From positions 47,466,497 to 47,530,496 of the forward strand of contig JALGQZ010000002.1 of NCBI GenBank assembly GCA_023105745.1: a DNA stretch of 64,000 bases. The letters are read 5' to 3'. This DNA comes from Austropuccinia psidii. Taxonomy: Eukaryota > Basidiomycota > Pucciniomycetes > Pucciniales > Sphaerophragmiaceae. This document shows positions 20,924 to 34,129 of this stretch, in pieces. The stretch's first letter is position 1. Each line of letters starts with the position of its first letter. The notes below the pieces were generated by a model. It was given only the letters and a program-made list of their open reading frames with translations, had not been told where the DNA came from and did not search any database. A program made the translations under genes and the position numbers.

Positions 20924-21514
20924 ATGAAAGCTACAATCAAAGAAATAAGAACCAACAATGGCACCAAATTCAAAAATAGCGCATTTGACACATATTTGCG
21001 AGAAAAAGGCATCATCCATGAACTCTCAATGCCTTATGAACATCATCAAAATGGTAAAATTGAAATAACAAATAGTACAATATTGGAAACTGCAAGAAAA
21101 TCACTGATAGTGGCAAACTTACCTACAACATTATGGCCTTGGGCTTTCAAACATTCTCTCTGGATATTCAATTGGTCTTTGCACATTTATGAACAGAAGA
21201 CACCATATGAAACTATATCATGTATGAAAACATCTTTACATCTACTTTGTGTCTTTGGTGCAAAGGCATATGTTCACAATCACCTGTTCAGAAAGGACAT
21301 GACCCCAAGAGGCATTGAAGGATATTATTTAGGTGTAGCCCCTGATCTTAAGGGCTGGTTGTTCTGGATACCTTCAAAGAACATGGTTGTTCAGTCAGCA
21401 AGTGCAAAGATTGATGAATCTATTTTTTTCTCAAAGGGTAAAATATTGACAATTCAAGAAGTAAATTTGTTTGACCCATACATGGTGAAGGAAATAGAAT
21501 ACCAAGATAGATGA
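20924..21514 (+). pseudogene. copia integrase, second part
   Basis: Directly after the solo LTR the frame resumes with TIKEIRTNNGTKFKNSAF (second catalytic Asp replaced by Asn: the family has RTDNG or RSDNG), then GIIHELSMPYEHHQNGKIEI. The Glu of the DDE triad is kept (NGKIE), while the usual Arg after it is Ile. The C-terminal integrase block follows (LWPWAFKHSLWIFNWS, FGAKAYVHNHLFRKDM, GYYLGVAPDLKGWLFWIP). It ends at a TGA. The RT lies in another frame. Confidence 0.8.
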
Positions 21515-21522
21515 TTTAATCA

Positions 21523-22644
21523 ATGAACTCTAGGCATAACATATCCCACATGATACCTACTGACTATAAAGAGGCACTGAAGTCGTCCAAAAATGAACAT
21601 TGGAAATCAGCTATTAATGAAGAAAATGTTTTTTCAACAGCTAACATAAACACTGCTCTAAAGGAGGTCCCCCAAGATAGCATACTGAGCACCAAATGGG
21701 TGTTTGTGAAGAAATCAAAACCAGAACAATACAAAGCCAGACTGGTAGCCAGGGGTTTTAGACAGATTTGAGGAATAAATTTTGACAAGTCATTTGCACC
21801 AACACCCACATTCAATGCTCTCCGACTTCTTTTTCAAACCGTGAGCTTGATGAAGTGGGAAATGAAGACGTTTGATGTTAAGGTAGCATTCCTGCACAGC
21901 TTTATTGATAAGCCTGTGTTTTTTTGGCCACCACAGGGGCTTGAGGATCCTGCAAATCATGTACTCAAACTGAATAAGGCCTTATATGGAATGAAGCAAG
22001 CTGCTTGATGTTGGTGGTTACACTTGAAAAAGATTCTATTGGGGATTAGTTTTCATGCGAACAAAGAGGATCCCAGCACTTACTCCTTTGAAAGTGCAGA
22101 AGGGAAGGATTTATTATGGATATACATGGATGATGGCGCAATAACTGCCTGTTGCAGCAAGCTGTTAAACAATTTGATCAACAAGCTCAAGATCAAATGG
22201 GATGAGGAAGTGAACAAGATTGTGGGTTTGAACAGTGAAAAGACAAATGATGGATACAAATTCTACCAAAGTGAACTCATCCAAAAACTAATCAACCTTA
22301 GACCAAGTAATATCACAGCATTGTCCCTGCTACCACACAATTGTAAATTGAAATCAAACAAGAGCACACAATTTGACAAAGAATACCTAAAATGTATTGT
22401 CATTTTGTTGTATATAGCACGAGGTTCAAGGCCTGACATTGCTTATGCTGTATATTATCTGGAAAGTTTTGCAATGTGTATGACCACAGAATATTGGGAT
22501 TCCCTTGAGAAGCTCATTGCATACCTGAGGAAGACTCCTGAAATGGGTATTTTGATTTCAAAAGACAATCCTGAAAACAAACTGACATGCTATGTCAATG
22601 CAAATTGGGGTGGGAAGGCAATAGATCAATGCATTGTTACCTAA
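21523..22644 (+). pseudogene. copia reverse transcriptase and start of RNase H
   Basis: Recognisable blocks in order: STKWVFVKKSKPEQYKARLVARGF, then a TGA (21769-21771), KTFDVKVAFLHSFIDKPV (catalytic Asp kept; family FDVxxAxLH), LYGMKQAA followed by TGA (about 22006, most likely a decayed Arg codon), LLWIYMDDGAI (YxDD motif with Met, where copia elements usually have Val), and GSRPDIAYAVYYL. RNase H begins at LTCYVNANWGG, where the catalytic Asp of the usual DADW is Asn. The frame ends at a TAA at 22642-22644. Confidence 0.82.
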
Positions 22645-22666
22645 TACTTCATGGGAATAACCTATT

Positions 22667-23029
22667 TTGTGGCAATCTAAGAGACAGGTCATGATTGCTT
22701 CATCTACGGCACAAGCCAGATATATTTCACTATCTTTCACCGCAAAAGAGAGCTTATGGATATCTAATCTTTTCAAATCGGCGACTGGACACCTAATTCC
22801 ACATCTACTATTGGACAATAAGACTGCAATAGGAATTGTGAGTGACTCCATCAATCGGAAACAGACATGCCATCTTATTATAGAATTTAATCTGATCAAT
22901 AAATATATTATTAAAGGAAAAATACACCTTGACTGGACATCAACATACAACCAGCTTGCCAACATATTGACAAAGAGTATTGGTGCCAACAACACAAAGA
23001 AATTCACCAACATTGCCAATTATATCTGA
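22667..23029 (+). pseudogene. copia RNase H, C-terminal part
   Basis: A shifted frame carries WQSKRQVMIASSTAQARYIS (family WxSKRQxxVAxSSxEAEY), LWISNLF, LLLDNKTAIGI and the final QLANILTKSI (family ADxLTK). Two catalytic acidic positions are altered (AQAR for AEAE, AN for AD). It ends with a TGA 24 bp before the 3' LTR. Confidence 0.8.
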
Positions 23030-23041
23030 CTTGAATAAATT

Positions 23042-23060
23042 ATGGAGGGGAGTGTTATTA
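23042..23060 (+). other. Polypurine tract and start of the copia 3' LTR
   Basis: ATGGAGGGGAG (23042-23052) directly precedes TGTTATTATA at 23053, the usual copia arrangement. The LTR end was not found. It may run to somewhere between 23.3 and 23.6 kb or be truncated. Confidence 0.6.
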
Positions 23061-23329
23061 TATTTGTTGATACAATAGTTAAATAAATGTACATTGAAAC
23101 CTAACAAGATGACAAAACGTATATGCACAATATATTCAATATCAAATATACTTAAATACCCAGCTTACGACATAGAATCTTCCCCTCAGGGGAGATCTCC
23201 ATTTCTCAATTCTAATCTCAACTATTTCAACGATAAATTAAAATTTTATAATTTTTATTTCTTATCCAGGTACGCTTTCCAAATAGGGGATAGCTTAAAG
23301 CCGCATTACTCGGATTAAGAATATATATT

Positions 23330-26300
23330 TTTATCGTGATAGTTGTATTCTGAATTGCAAATTAATTAAAACTAAGTAAATTGAAATCTAGTAATCTATA
23401 ATAGAGACCTCTCATTCCTCTATTGTTTGAGAGGTTCCCTATTTATCTATTTGAGAAGAGTATCAAAGCCAGCCCCCCGTATTTAAAAACCCTTTCTTCT
23501 CATAAACTGACTTACTTTACAGTACTGTACACTTCAATAAAGTACTGTTCAGTTTGAAAATACAGCTGTATATCACAAAACCTTATTCAGTAATGGGGCC
23601 ATAATTCACTTGATTTGAATGAGGTTTTTTGTTTCTTTTTCTATAATAAATACTAAGGCTGTTCCCACTGCCCACTCCTGTCACTTTTTCACACAATTTA
23701 ATCCTAAAATTTGAGCTAAATAGATTGAAAATATATTTTCAAAAAGATATAAAGCAACCTGTTTTACACACATTATATCCTACTAAGGACATTATATATA
23801 TATATATATTCCTTTAATCCACTTTACTTGAAAAAAAGAAATTTTTAGTCTAGTAATTCTCATAAGCTTCATCATTCACCGATTTCTATTTTATATTCAA
23901 AGGTTGAATCATATTTTAGAGTGTGTATCTTTATAGGTTGTTCACTATATATCTTTTACTTTTTGGAAAAAAACTTAAAAAAAGGAATATTAAATAATTA
24001 ATCACCCTCAAAATATCTTTTTAAAATTGGATAATGTTTGCTTTTTATGCTATATATTAATTATAATTCCCCTCTACCAATTCCATATTTCATTGAAGAA
24101 TCCTATAGAAAATATTCACCCATAGACCTTCCCCTTGGGCTCAAAGGATTTCTCCCTGATCAATCAAACTTTTCAGTGAAATATAATTAGCATTTTTTCA
24201 TAAAAATGAAATATTTTAAATCACCAAGCTATATCTTATGTATTGAAATACAAGCTAAATAGTACTATTTCTACTTAAACACTTTTGATATAAAATGATT
24301 TGGTTATCAATAAAGGGTTTTTAAGCTTAAAAAATTGGCTCAAATATCTATGAAAAAGCCCTTTAATGCCACTACAGTGTGTTGACAGAGAATTCGTTCA
24401 GCTATCATAATTGTAGAGGCTATTCCAAATTCTAAATCTTAAGTAAGTGAGTCTTTAGCATCAATAAGACTCCCCGATATAAAAAATACCTCTCATTATG
24501 GGATTTCTGATATGTTTTCATAAATAAAAGAATCCAATGGTTAAACCATTTCCTTCTATTGAGAAATTTGTATTATTTTTAATTTATAATCTCTTTTATC
24601 TGCTTTAGATAAGAGCCTCCCAGTGAGCTACATATTCATTTGAAAATATACCTTCTTCATTACCTGTACCTACATGTTTCATTTATTTGGATACAGTTTT
24701 TCATTCCAGTTTGATAAATATAAAGTTATGAATATATATGTTTTTTATTTATTCAAGATCTAAGTTATTTCGAGAATACACCTCTACTGAAGAAGTGCTT
24801 TATTTCATAACTCCCGCTCCTTCCCTATAAGGGGCCTGGAAATCACTTGAAGATCTTTCTTCCAATATTGTATATTACTACGTATTTCCAATAAATAAAA
24901 GCGCAAATTTAAAAACTTTTTTCCCTCTTCAACAGCTCAACTTCCTTTTTAAACAAAGATAATTCAGAAAATATATGGAGAGTTATTTTATTATGAATTT
25001 ACCCAAATTTGAAGCCTTTTTTCAAATCAATGCTATTATACTTGACTCTAAATAAGGAAATGATCTTAAGTCTTCGTGAGAATATATTGTCAAATTGTTA
25101 TATTAGATGTCCAATTTAAAAAAGAATAATGGCATCTTAACATATGATTCATTAAATAATCAATATATAAATTATCAAATCTTTATTTTAAGATACACTA
25201 TATAATATATTTGTATATTCATTTGAATTAAATAATCTTTTCATTAAAATTGAGGAACACCAAGCTTCAGATTTCATCTATGAACTTTATTGAATAAAGA
25301 GGAAGTTTAAATGACCAAAAGTTAGAAATCCTTAAATCTATTTCAATAATCTCTTGGTTCATTCAGGTAAAAAAGGAATAATTTCATGTGTGTTCAATTT
25401 CAATCGGGACAATTTCTGTTGACCTAACCAGATATTTTGACATATCAATTGCTCATTATATCGAAGGATATAACCCGAATTCATCCCCAATTACTATAAG
25501 TTCCTAAAAAAATATCAGGATATTTCAGCTTATAAAGAATCTATTTCGGCTTTATTTTTTAATGGAAGATTTGATTAAATATAGGAGGCTTGGCAGAAAT
25601 AGTTATTTGACCTATACACAAATGTAAATGTTGAATATACATTCTATATCCCTTGATTAAGAGATTAAATGGAATCGGATTGATAATCCTTTTCATTAAT
25701 CCCGATATTGTTGTAGTCTTATATTTCTAATATGCATCTCTCTGGATAAATCTGACTTATAGCTGGTCGAATAAGTATTTTATCCTAATAAACTCATTAT
25801 TTATATTAACGAGGATGATGTATCACAAGTTTTATGTTTTTAAAATGAAAATATATGTGTGAAACATTTGGTTCAAGCTTCCTAATCTTTTATAATATTC
25901 AGAACTGAAAATGTGAGGTTCGTTTAATAATCCCAAAAAAAAGGGTTCTTCTCCTGTTAATAAAGCAAAACTTTAAGCTATAGTTTTAATGAGGTTGTGA
26001 ATTAATATCCTATAAGAATACCAATATATATAGCTTAAGACTTATTAAATTATCTCTACACATAATTTGGCTAAATTGAATTGAGATTTATCTTACAAAG
26101 TTTCATAAAATTTCATTTAGCTTGGAACCCAGCGCAATAATATTACACCTTTCCTATCATTTTTCTATGGCTTTATAAGTCATTAAGGAAGCAAATGAAA
26201 CTATTATTACACTTAAAATGAAACATAATTGAAAAAATTGGTCCAATACCAATATCAAAATATGGAACTATATGTAATTTCTTTCCTTTGAAAAAATATC

Positions 26301-29300
26301 ACATATTTTTCAATAAAGAAAATCTATAAGGATAAAAATAAAGTCTGGAGCTATATTATAGTATTGAAGAGATTTCAAAGTCAGGTTTTGGGTATTACAA
26401 TTGATAAGATTTAAAATTAGGAAAATTCTTTATTGAAGGATAATGGATAAGTTACATCCTATTTTTCCCCCTGTTTTTAGGGATAACAGTATTTACCTCC
26501 CATGTTGATCATAATTTATCTTATAAATGTTAGGTTATTTCCAAATATATTTCTTATTAATCTGATGCTTATTTCTATTCCAATTGACCAGTTGGATTTC
26601 AAAGAACTGTGTATCAATTCAATCGGTCATAAAAATATTCCATGCAATTTTGAAAGTAGAGTAAACTATTTTTTAATAGTACTTTACAGTGTTGAATAAT
26701 CTACCAAATGAATGTGTACATACTTTTTTAGACAGTGAGAGGGTTTTAATGTTAAATCTCTTTTTTCTTCTTTTCCTCTAATTTTTCTTCCATTATCGAC
26801 TCCAAATTAAAAAAATATTACATATGCGCAAAATTGGCCTTGTGAGAGTCTTGAAAAAGATACAAGATACAATTTTTTGGAAAAAAGGGCCAATTTGATA
26901 CTCACCATATTGTTGATTCCCTATGGTTATTGATACCAATTCTTTTTTGATCAAATTTACCATTAACAAGAAAAGATCAACTTTTAAACAGGTTTTTAAT
27001 TTTTAAACTGACTTGGACCCACCTCAATATAGGCTCATTATTTGAGTGGAAACTAGGTTCAACATATAATCTCAGTTTATTTTCTTATTCCAAGTTATTC
27101 TAATCCAATGTAAGCTTACATATTTTGTATTTTAAATTCTTTTTTATCTCTATGAATTGATTTACTGTCGATTAATCCTTAACATCTTGAAAAAATGGAA
27201 TAATTTAGAATCACTTTATATTTACTTGAGTATTTGTGTCAAAATTTTATTTAGTATAATTTTATTTAGTATACAATTTGAAGCTTACCACTAAGCTTGA
27301 GCTTGATACATCATTTCTTTCTTTGCAAGCTCTTAATAGAGATAAAACCCCTTATCAAATATATTTCTATCTTGTATTTTGCCATGTTCATTTTATATTT
27401 ATCAGATATGACATTATTGAAGCTCCAGGCAATTTTAATTCATGCTCACAAAATAGAGCCATCGTGTGTAAGACCTCCAACTTAAGTAAGATATTATCTG
27501 ATTCTTTCAAGTTTCTAATGAATTGGTCACTTCTGAAATTAAATTAGAAAAACACGTTTCTGTTTATTCAATTTTTAAAAAATTTATCTCAAAACTGCAA
27601 TTGAGAAGAAGAGCTATAAATTTCTTCAAACAAATTTTTAGCTGTCATTTTTAATTATAATTGATGTTTTTTATACATCTTTTTTCCTTGCATTTTTTCG
27701 AGAAAATATATGGAAAATATTTATCAGTATGCTTATTTGAAGGAATCAGTATCTCATTTATTTTCTTTTATTATTATTATGATTATATGCTTTTCCTTTT
27801 ATGTTTTCTTATTTTTTTTTTCAATTTATCCATTTTTTTTGAGTTCTTAATCAGAATTACATTGCAAGGATCTATAAATACTCCTAGTGTACATTAATCA
27901 ACAACCATAAATCAATTTACAGTAGGAGGCTCTTTACTGCATTGAAGTGTAAAAACATTGAAAAATGACTTAATTTTTTAAATTAGGAGGATTAAAATGC
28001 ACTTGAACCTACCTTTAATATATAAAATCAAAAAATGAACCACTCAAAGAATTCACAAATATTTATGATATTTTTCTAATATCAAAAGCTATCAATGAAA
28101 TCCATGATATTAATGATTGAAATAATATAGAATTATTTTGAAAATTGATTTCTCTTTCAAAGGAAGAGAGTTTTCAGCTCTTTTACCACTCCTATAATAG
28201 TAAATAAAGAAGATTCAAAAAAGTAAAAAATGATGAGAACTGATGTATTCTCAAAAATATAAATCAAAAACAGTAAAAATATTCATCAATTTACCTTTTT
28301 TTATTATTTTTAAGAATTATTCCTCTATTTTGTTTCAATTTCTTTAGGTATTTTTTTTCTGAGAAAAAATAATGTTCTCAGTAGGTTTTTTCATATTTTT
28401 TTCTTTTATCCTATTAAACAAAAATCACAGAATATTGAGGTTATTAAGCCAAATATTTAGAAATTGTTTATGGAAAAACATTCAATATTTTACTCGTATT
28501 ACAAATCAGAAAATTATACCTTGTACTTTGTTTGGAGCTGGAGACAATTTTAATTCAACTCTGAAAGCATGTCTTAACGAGAAAGATATTTATCAAGTCA
28601 ATAATGGTCAAAAAATATTAATCTTGATGTAACCCTCGTAAGAAATCGATTTTAGCTTTATTTTGGAGTCTTTGAATACTTTCAAGAGTTGTTATTATTT
28701 TTTGATGATATTTTGTTAGTCTCTAACTATCTGTTGATCAAATCAAATAATAATACTTCACTTAAATCAACTAAGGAGGTATTGTATGGGCTTAAAATTC
28801 AGCTCTTAGCTGGAAAATTTGTGGAATGAGGATATTTAATAATCAAAATTTTAGTAAGATGAAGTATTTTATAACTCAATTGTTCCATTCTTGATAATGA
28901 TAGTAAACCACTTTCTCAGGTATTAGGATAATATGTGGAAGCTCGTCTTTAATTTCTGTGAAGCAGGATATGTGCCACTCTAAGCTCTCTTCCAGAGTAT
29001 TTCCAGCTTTCTTTTTTTAAATCTCTTGAAAAAATGTACTGGTATTAATATCTTGATAAACGTTTTCAAAATATATACCAAAAAGACAGAAGATCTCTTT
29101 TTTTATATCTGATATTTAGAATATTGAAATAGGATTTAGAAGTAATCTCATCAGTTAAGATTTATAAATAGCACAAAACTAAGATTTAATGACTATATAT
29201 TTGGTATTACTAGCTTGAATTATCTTTTTAGATCAAGACATTCCTTATCAGATTGATTAACAAATTTGAATAAATTGGACTTTATAAGGGTATATATTTT

Positions 29301-30849
29301 CCTCACTTTTCTGCTTCAATAACACTCGGAAAGATAATTATGTGAGCTTTATTTCATCGAAAATAAGGAGTTAAGTTGTTCTTGATAATAAATTTTCAAT
29401 TATCGCAATAATTTGAGCTGTTATTTCACATAAATTGTGTGGATCTCCATAGGCTTTCCTTCATTTTGTGCCGAATATTTATATTTTGGTAACTATCATT
29501 TTTTTTCAATTACTTTCAATTATTTTCCAGTTCTCACTATGAATTATTGATGAGCTAAGAAAATAATTCCCAAACTCTTTACTTTCCCAGCCTATTGAGT
29601 ATATTTATAATATGGATGCTTTCAAAAGATGAAGTTTTATCAAGTTATCCCAAAAAGTAAAAAACAGATTAACAAATTATTAGTGTTGAAGTACAAAAAT
29701 AATTAATATAATTAAAATAACATAAATTGGTATTAAATTGAATATCTAGTGATGGTAATAAATAATTCTTGTTTAATCAAATACCTAATTAAAAGAGATA
29801 TCTATAATGTTTAAAAGTAACGATCACCTTTCTACAAATGGAATTCAAATTATTCCACTAATTTGATATGAAATAATGATTATTTTTCTCAAAGATAAAT
29901 ACTATGTTATCTCATCCTTCAATTTAATGTATTTTCAGAGTCTATCTCCAAGACTTGATAAAATTTGAAGAGAATATTTTCATACCTTGCTTACTTGAAT
30001 GATGCAATAAATGAATTGAGTTGATAATAATTTCATAGTTCTTAGAAAAACAATTTAGAACTTGGTGTGATATTAAGATTATTATTCATATTAAATTAAT
30101 TCAAATAAGTTCAAAATTTCAGATTTAGAAATTTATAGATGTTAATTATAAGCAAACGTTTCATTATATTACAATATTTCATCTGTCAATGCAAGATTTA
30201 TCTCGGATTCACAGGTTATTATATTAAAAAAACAAAATGTTTAGTTATTGAACACCTGATGTTCTTGTTGTTTTTGATTTTTTAGATATAAGTGACAAAA
30301 AAATGATTTTTAATTTGTATTCTCAAAGGAGGCTACTTAGCTAAAAATAATCCTTTTGAATAATATATTCATATTTCTGGAAAACTACAAATTAATGAGA
30401 GTTATTTCTGAGCCTTTATATTTATTTGAATGCCTTGAAAAAGCTATTCAAACTTTTATCATTAATTAAGAATTATTTGAGCTTATAGAAAAATCAGCAT
30501 ACTTGGTTGATGAAATGGAATTTTTAGTATAATATATCTTTGAGTTATTTGTATTTGAAGATTCCTACCAAAAATCAATACTTATCAAATCAAGTTGTAA
30601 GTTTTTGGATTGCGTATGTGGCTTTAGTTTCTCACAAAACCTAAAATTGAATTTTTATCTCTATCATTTATCTCAATCTATATCCACAGTCTCCCCTATT
30701 TCACTTTTCAGATTAAAATCCTGTTGTCAGTTGTAGCCAATTTTCTCATGTTTATTTTGCAGTAATTATTTCCAGGGGAAATGAATCACTTTTTGGTCTT
30801 CCTCCATTTTCCATGGATTTATAATATAAATAAAATATATTTCATTTTT
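23330..30849. other. Gene-poor AT-rich stretch
   Basis: No coding frame on either strand has family motifs or biased composition; frames are short and rich in Ile, Phe, Leu, Lys and Asn as expected from AT-rich DNA. A short (TA)n run lies at about 23787-23806. I see no RNA gene and no LTR ends. Confidence 0.6.
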
Positions 30850-31205
30850 TCATATATTTTCCATTGTGTTCAGGTTGGGGGAGCTGGGTGACCAAGGTAG
30901 CTTTGGTATACCTTTTTGATCATACTATAGAGTGGTTATTCTTTAAGTACTTAGTAGGATCCCATCCTGCATAAAATAGATCTCTTCATGATTTTGAATC
31001 TTTAGTCAGCGTTTAAGCTAGCTTATAAATGGGAATATTGATTCTTTATAGATGTTCATAATTAATTCTTGTTACTTTCATTGATCCAGAGGCATAAAAC
31101 CAAATTTTGACTTTTGTGAACCACAAAAAGAAAGCTAAACCATTCTTTTTTCCATCCTGAAAAATGGTTTACCACCATCAATTGCAATTTTTGCTTTTGT
31201 TTCAC
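30850..31205 (-). pseudogene. Degenerate Tc1/mariner-like transposase fragment
   Basis: On the minus strand, in broken frames, one reads SFCGSQKSKFGFMP, GSMKVTRINYEHL, IYFMQDG (about 30961-30985; second catalytic Asp region, family MQDGAPxH), and then IPKLPWSPSSPNLNTMENIW (30850-30906), which is the conserved WPxxSPDLNPIENxW block of Tc1/mariner with Asp changed to Asn. Stops and frame changes separate the blocks, so it is inactive. Only the catalytic half is recognisable; the DNA-binding half and inverted repeats were not found. Confidence 0.7.
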
Positions 31206-31966
31206 TGTTCTTAATATTCGAACTAAATCTAATATCTTTCTGAGAATGAAGACTTATTTTTCAGTATAAATTACTTTCTTTCAATCTTTGCAATTACAAT
31301 ATTGAAATAATCTAGAAAATATTAGTTGAGGATCCATATCTCAAGGGCTTGGGTAAGAATTTTCTATTTTTATTTGAAGCTGAAACACAAGCTTGTTCAA
31401 AGCTCAATGGAGCATTTATTTCAAGAAACTATTAGTTAGAAAATTGTTTTTTTTAGATTTTATTTTAATTTTGTAATTATCAATTATTCTAATTTTCATA
31501 GCTCTCATTATCTTATATTAAAAGGAAGCCCTGGTTTGGGAAAATTTCTGATTTTTCCATTTTTGGCCCATGAATTTATAGTATCTGGAACGATTGAGAG
31601 GGGAATTCGTAAGTGAGATGTGAGCTTACACCTGAAAACAATAAAATATTCAATTCTAACTATGTGTCCACAAGTTTGTAAGGCAATTTAATGAGTAATT
31701 TTCAATGAAATAAACATAATTAATTTGAAGAGAACACCTGATAAGTCGGGGACCCTTATGGGCATGAAAGACAAAAAACGTTTTGTGTTCAAGACATCCA
31801 CTAAAAATAAATCATGAACACCAAGACCAATTAAAAAAACTCAAAATGAGATCTGATATACCAATGAACCTTTCCTTAAAATAGGCCATAGTTAAAAATA
31901 GAATAATAATTAATATAAGGACAGTTAGTGGTATTAAAGGACGGATATTTGAAGGTTGAGACAGAC

Positions 31967-32148
31967 AAAATAAAAATAAAAATAAAAATAAAGATAAAAA
32001 TAAAAATAAAAATAAAAATAAAGATAAAAATAAAAATAAAAATAAAAATAAAAATAAAAATAAAAATAAAAATAAAAATAAAAATAAAAATAAAAATAAA
32101 AATAAAAATAAAAATAAAAATAAAAAAAAAATAAAAATAAAAATAAAA
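31967..32148. repeat. Hexanucleotide microsatellite (AAATAA)n
   Basis: About 30 tandem AAATAA-type units with two AAAGAT variants. The apparent Lys-Ile repeat reading frame across it is a by-product of the repeat. Confidence 0.95.
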
Positions 32149-32506
32149 GTAACGAAAAAAATAAAAAAATATCAGATTAAAAAATAAATGATAAATTCAC
32201 GAATCAAAAAAAATTCTGTACAGAATTATTTGGTAGATCAATTAATTGCCCCCCAAAAAGCCTTTTAATATATTTTTTCACAGCTTGCACATGACTTATT
32301 TTGTTTTGTTTTTCACATTTATTTTCTTATCTCTCACAGGTTTTATAGTCGACATAGCTAAAAAAATAACTTCTTGTTTTTGTGGTTTGTGTATAAGCTG
32401 CAGAAATAAAAAACAAAAATAATGATTTCAAGTTCTTAAAATCTCATAGGAGCTATCTGTATGTCCACAAATATTTTCATCCTTCTGGGAAAGGCTAAAA
32501 GAAATT

Positions 32507-32635
32507 AATCTAGATAATAAAATGGCATTTTATCCCAAACAATTTTAATTACTTCTGTTAACGTTTGCATTGTTTGAGGGTGATGGAAGTATGTATGGGA
32601 GCACCATCCTCCATTAAAGTAAGCCCTTCATTATA
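32507..32635 (-). pseudogene. Second Tc1/mariner-like transposase fragment
   Basis: The minus strand reads GLTLMEDGAPIHTSITLKQC (32570-32632), the catalytic EDGAPxH block, followed directly by VIKIVWDKMPFYYL (about 32510-32552), which in the family lies 30-50 residues further on. The WPxxSPDLNPxEN block between them is missing, so the copy has an internal deletion. The sequence differs from the fragment at 30850-31205, so it is a different copy. Confidence 0.6.
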
Positions 32636-33422
32636 TTTTTACAATTTAACTTCAAAAAGTTTTACATGAATTTATTTAAACTTGGTTTTATACAATTTTG
32701 ATAAACCTGATTTCTTGTCCTTTCCCTGGTGGCATTATTATACACTTTGAGAAAATAGTACCACAGAAGGTTTCCCAAAAAATCATTAATCAAAACCTTA
32801 TTTGTTATTGACTGGAATAAAACCCAGGTAATACTTCTGGTAAGGAGTATAAAAAAAATCCTTTGGGATACTGGCTGACTAAGCTCAAAAGACCCATATT
32901 TCAAAACTAATAGAGACAAATCAGCACTTTTCCAATGGAGGTGAGCACAGTAAAATAAAAATTTGTATTTCATATGTCAAGAAATAATTTTTTTCCAACA
33001 GTGATGAAAGACCTTTAACCAATGTTGTGTATTGCCTTACAAATGATGTTTACTGAAACATAAACAGCTATTAGATTTTTTGTTGAGACAAATATCTCAC
33101 AGTGAATCTTCTGCATAATATTGTCAATACCCCAAGGGTCATGGTTGCTTAATATATGTGGTCTTTCAGGTGAATTCAGGTTATCTAAATGGCCTAAATA
33201 TTGGAAGAAAAATATTTTATTATTGAAGGTTGTTGGAATTGCCCCCAAAATATGTATGATGATCCTGATGTAGGCGCTGGAATCATGCATAATGTATTCA
33301 ATTGACTTTTAAATTTCTGGCTTTTGAATAAAGCTGATATTTATAGACCGACATGATGATGAATAAATAGATAAAAATAAAAAAAAATTAAAAATTAAAA
33401 GATAAAAAGTAAAAATAAAAAG

Positions 33423-34128
33423 AAATAAATAAATAAATAAATAAATAAAAATAAATAAAAACATATTAAAATATATAAAAATAAATAAAAATAAATGAAA
33501 ATAAATAAAAACAAATAAAAATAAATAAAAATAAATAAAAATAAATAAATAAAAATAAAAATAAATAAAAATAAATAAAAATAAATAAAAATAAATAAAA
33601 ATAAATAAAAATAAATAAAAATAAATAAAAATAAATAAAAATAAATAAAAATAAATAAAAATAAATAAAAATAAATAAAAATAAATAAAAATAAATAAAA
33701 ATAGATAAAAATAGATAAAAATAAATAAAAATAAATAAAAATAAATAAAAATAAATAAAAATAAATAAAAATAAATAAAAATAAATAAAAATAAATAAAA
33801 ATAAATAAAAATAAATAACAATAAATAAAAATAAATAAAAATAAATAAAAATAAATAAAAATAAATAAAAACAAATAAAAATAAATAAAATAAATAAAAA
33901 TAAATAAAAATAAATAAAAATAAATAAAAATAAATAAAAATAAATAAAAATAAATAAAAATAAATAAAAATAAATAAAAATAAATAAAAATAAATAAAAA
34001 TAAATAAAAATAAATAAAAATAAATAAAAATAAATAAAAATAAATAAAAATAAATAAAAATAAATAAAAATAAATAAAAATAAATAAAAATAAATAAAAA
34101 TAAATACAAATAAATACAAATAAATAAA
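33423..34128. repeat. Decanucleotide satellite (TAAATAAAAA)n, about 700 bp
   Basis: A tetranucleotide start (AAAT)n at about 33423-33448 passes into roughly 65 units of a 10-bp repeat with a few substitutions and one 1-bp phase shift near 33890. Long Phe/Ile/Tyr/Leu frames on the minus strand exist only because 10-bp units on this strand lack stops. Confidence 0.95.
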
Positions 34129-34129
34129 C

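Larger units (their letters stand above)
18185..23060 (+). mobile_element. Ty1/copia retrotransposon, 5'-truncated and interrupted by a solo LTR
   Basis: In order on the plus strand: GAG-pre-integrase and the start of integrase (to 18782), a foreign solo LTR (18783-20923), rest of integrase (20924-21514), RT (21523-22644), RNase H (22667-23029), a polypurine tract and the start of a 3' LTR (TGTTATTATATT at 23053). Gag, protease and the 5' LTR are absent; element A lies where they would be, but the sequence on A's far side is not copia, so the truncation is separate from A's insertion. Several stops and two frame changes make it inactive. Confidence 0.85.

Noticed and set aside
18403..22014. 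Repeat-induced point mutation as the cause of the stops in copia and Ty3 elements
   Set aside because: Some stops look like C-to-T changes (for example the likely Arg codon near 22006), but others, such as the TAA at 14613-14611, need a different change, so RIP cannot be claimed from this window.
23330..30849. Short frames such as 27278-27547 and 28372-28632 as host genes
   Set aside because: They have no motifs, their residue composition follows the AT-rich DNA, and there is no sign of splicing or conservation.
31928..32134. Long Lys-Ile repeat open frame
   Set aside because: It is the translation of an AAATAA microsatellite.
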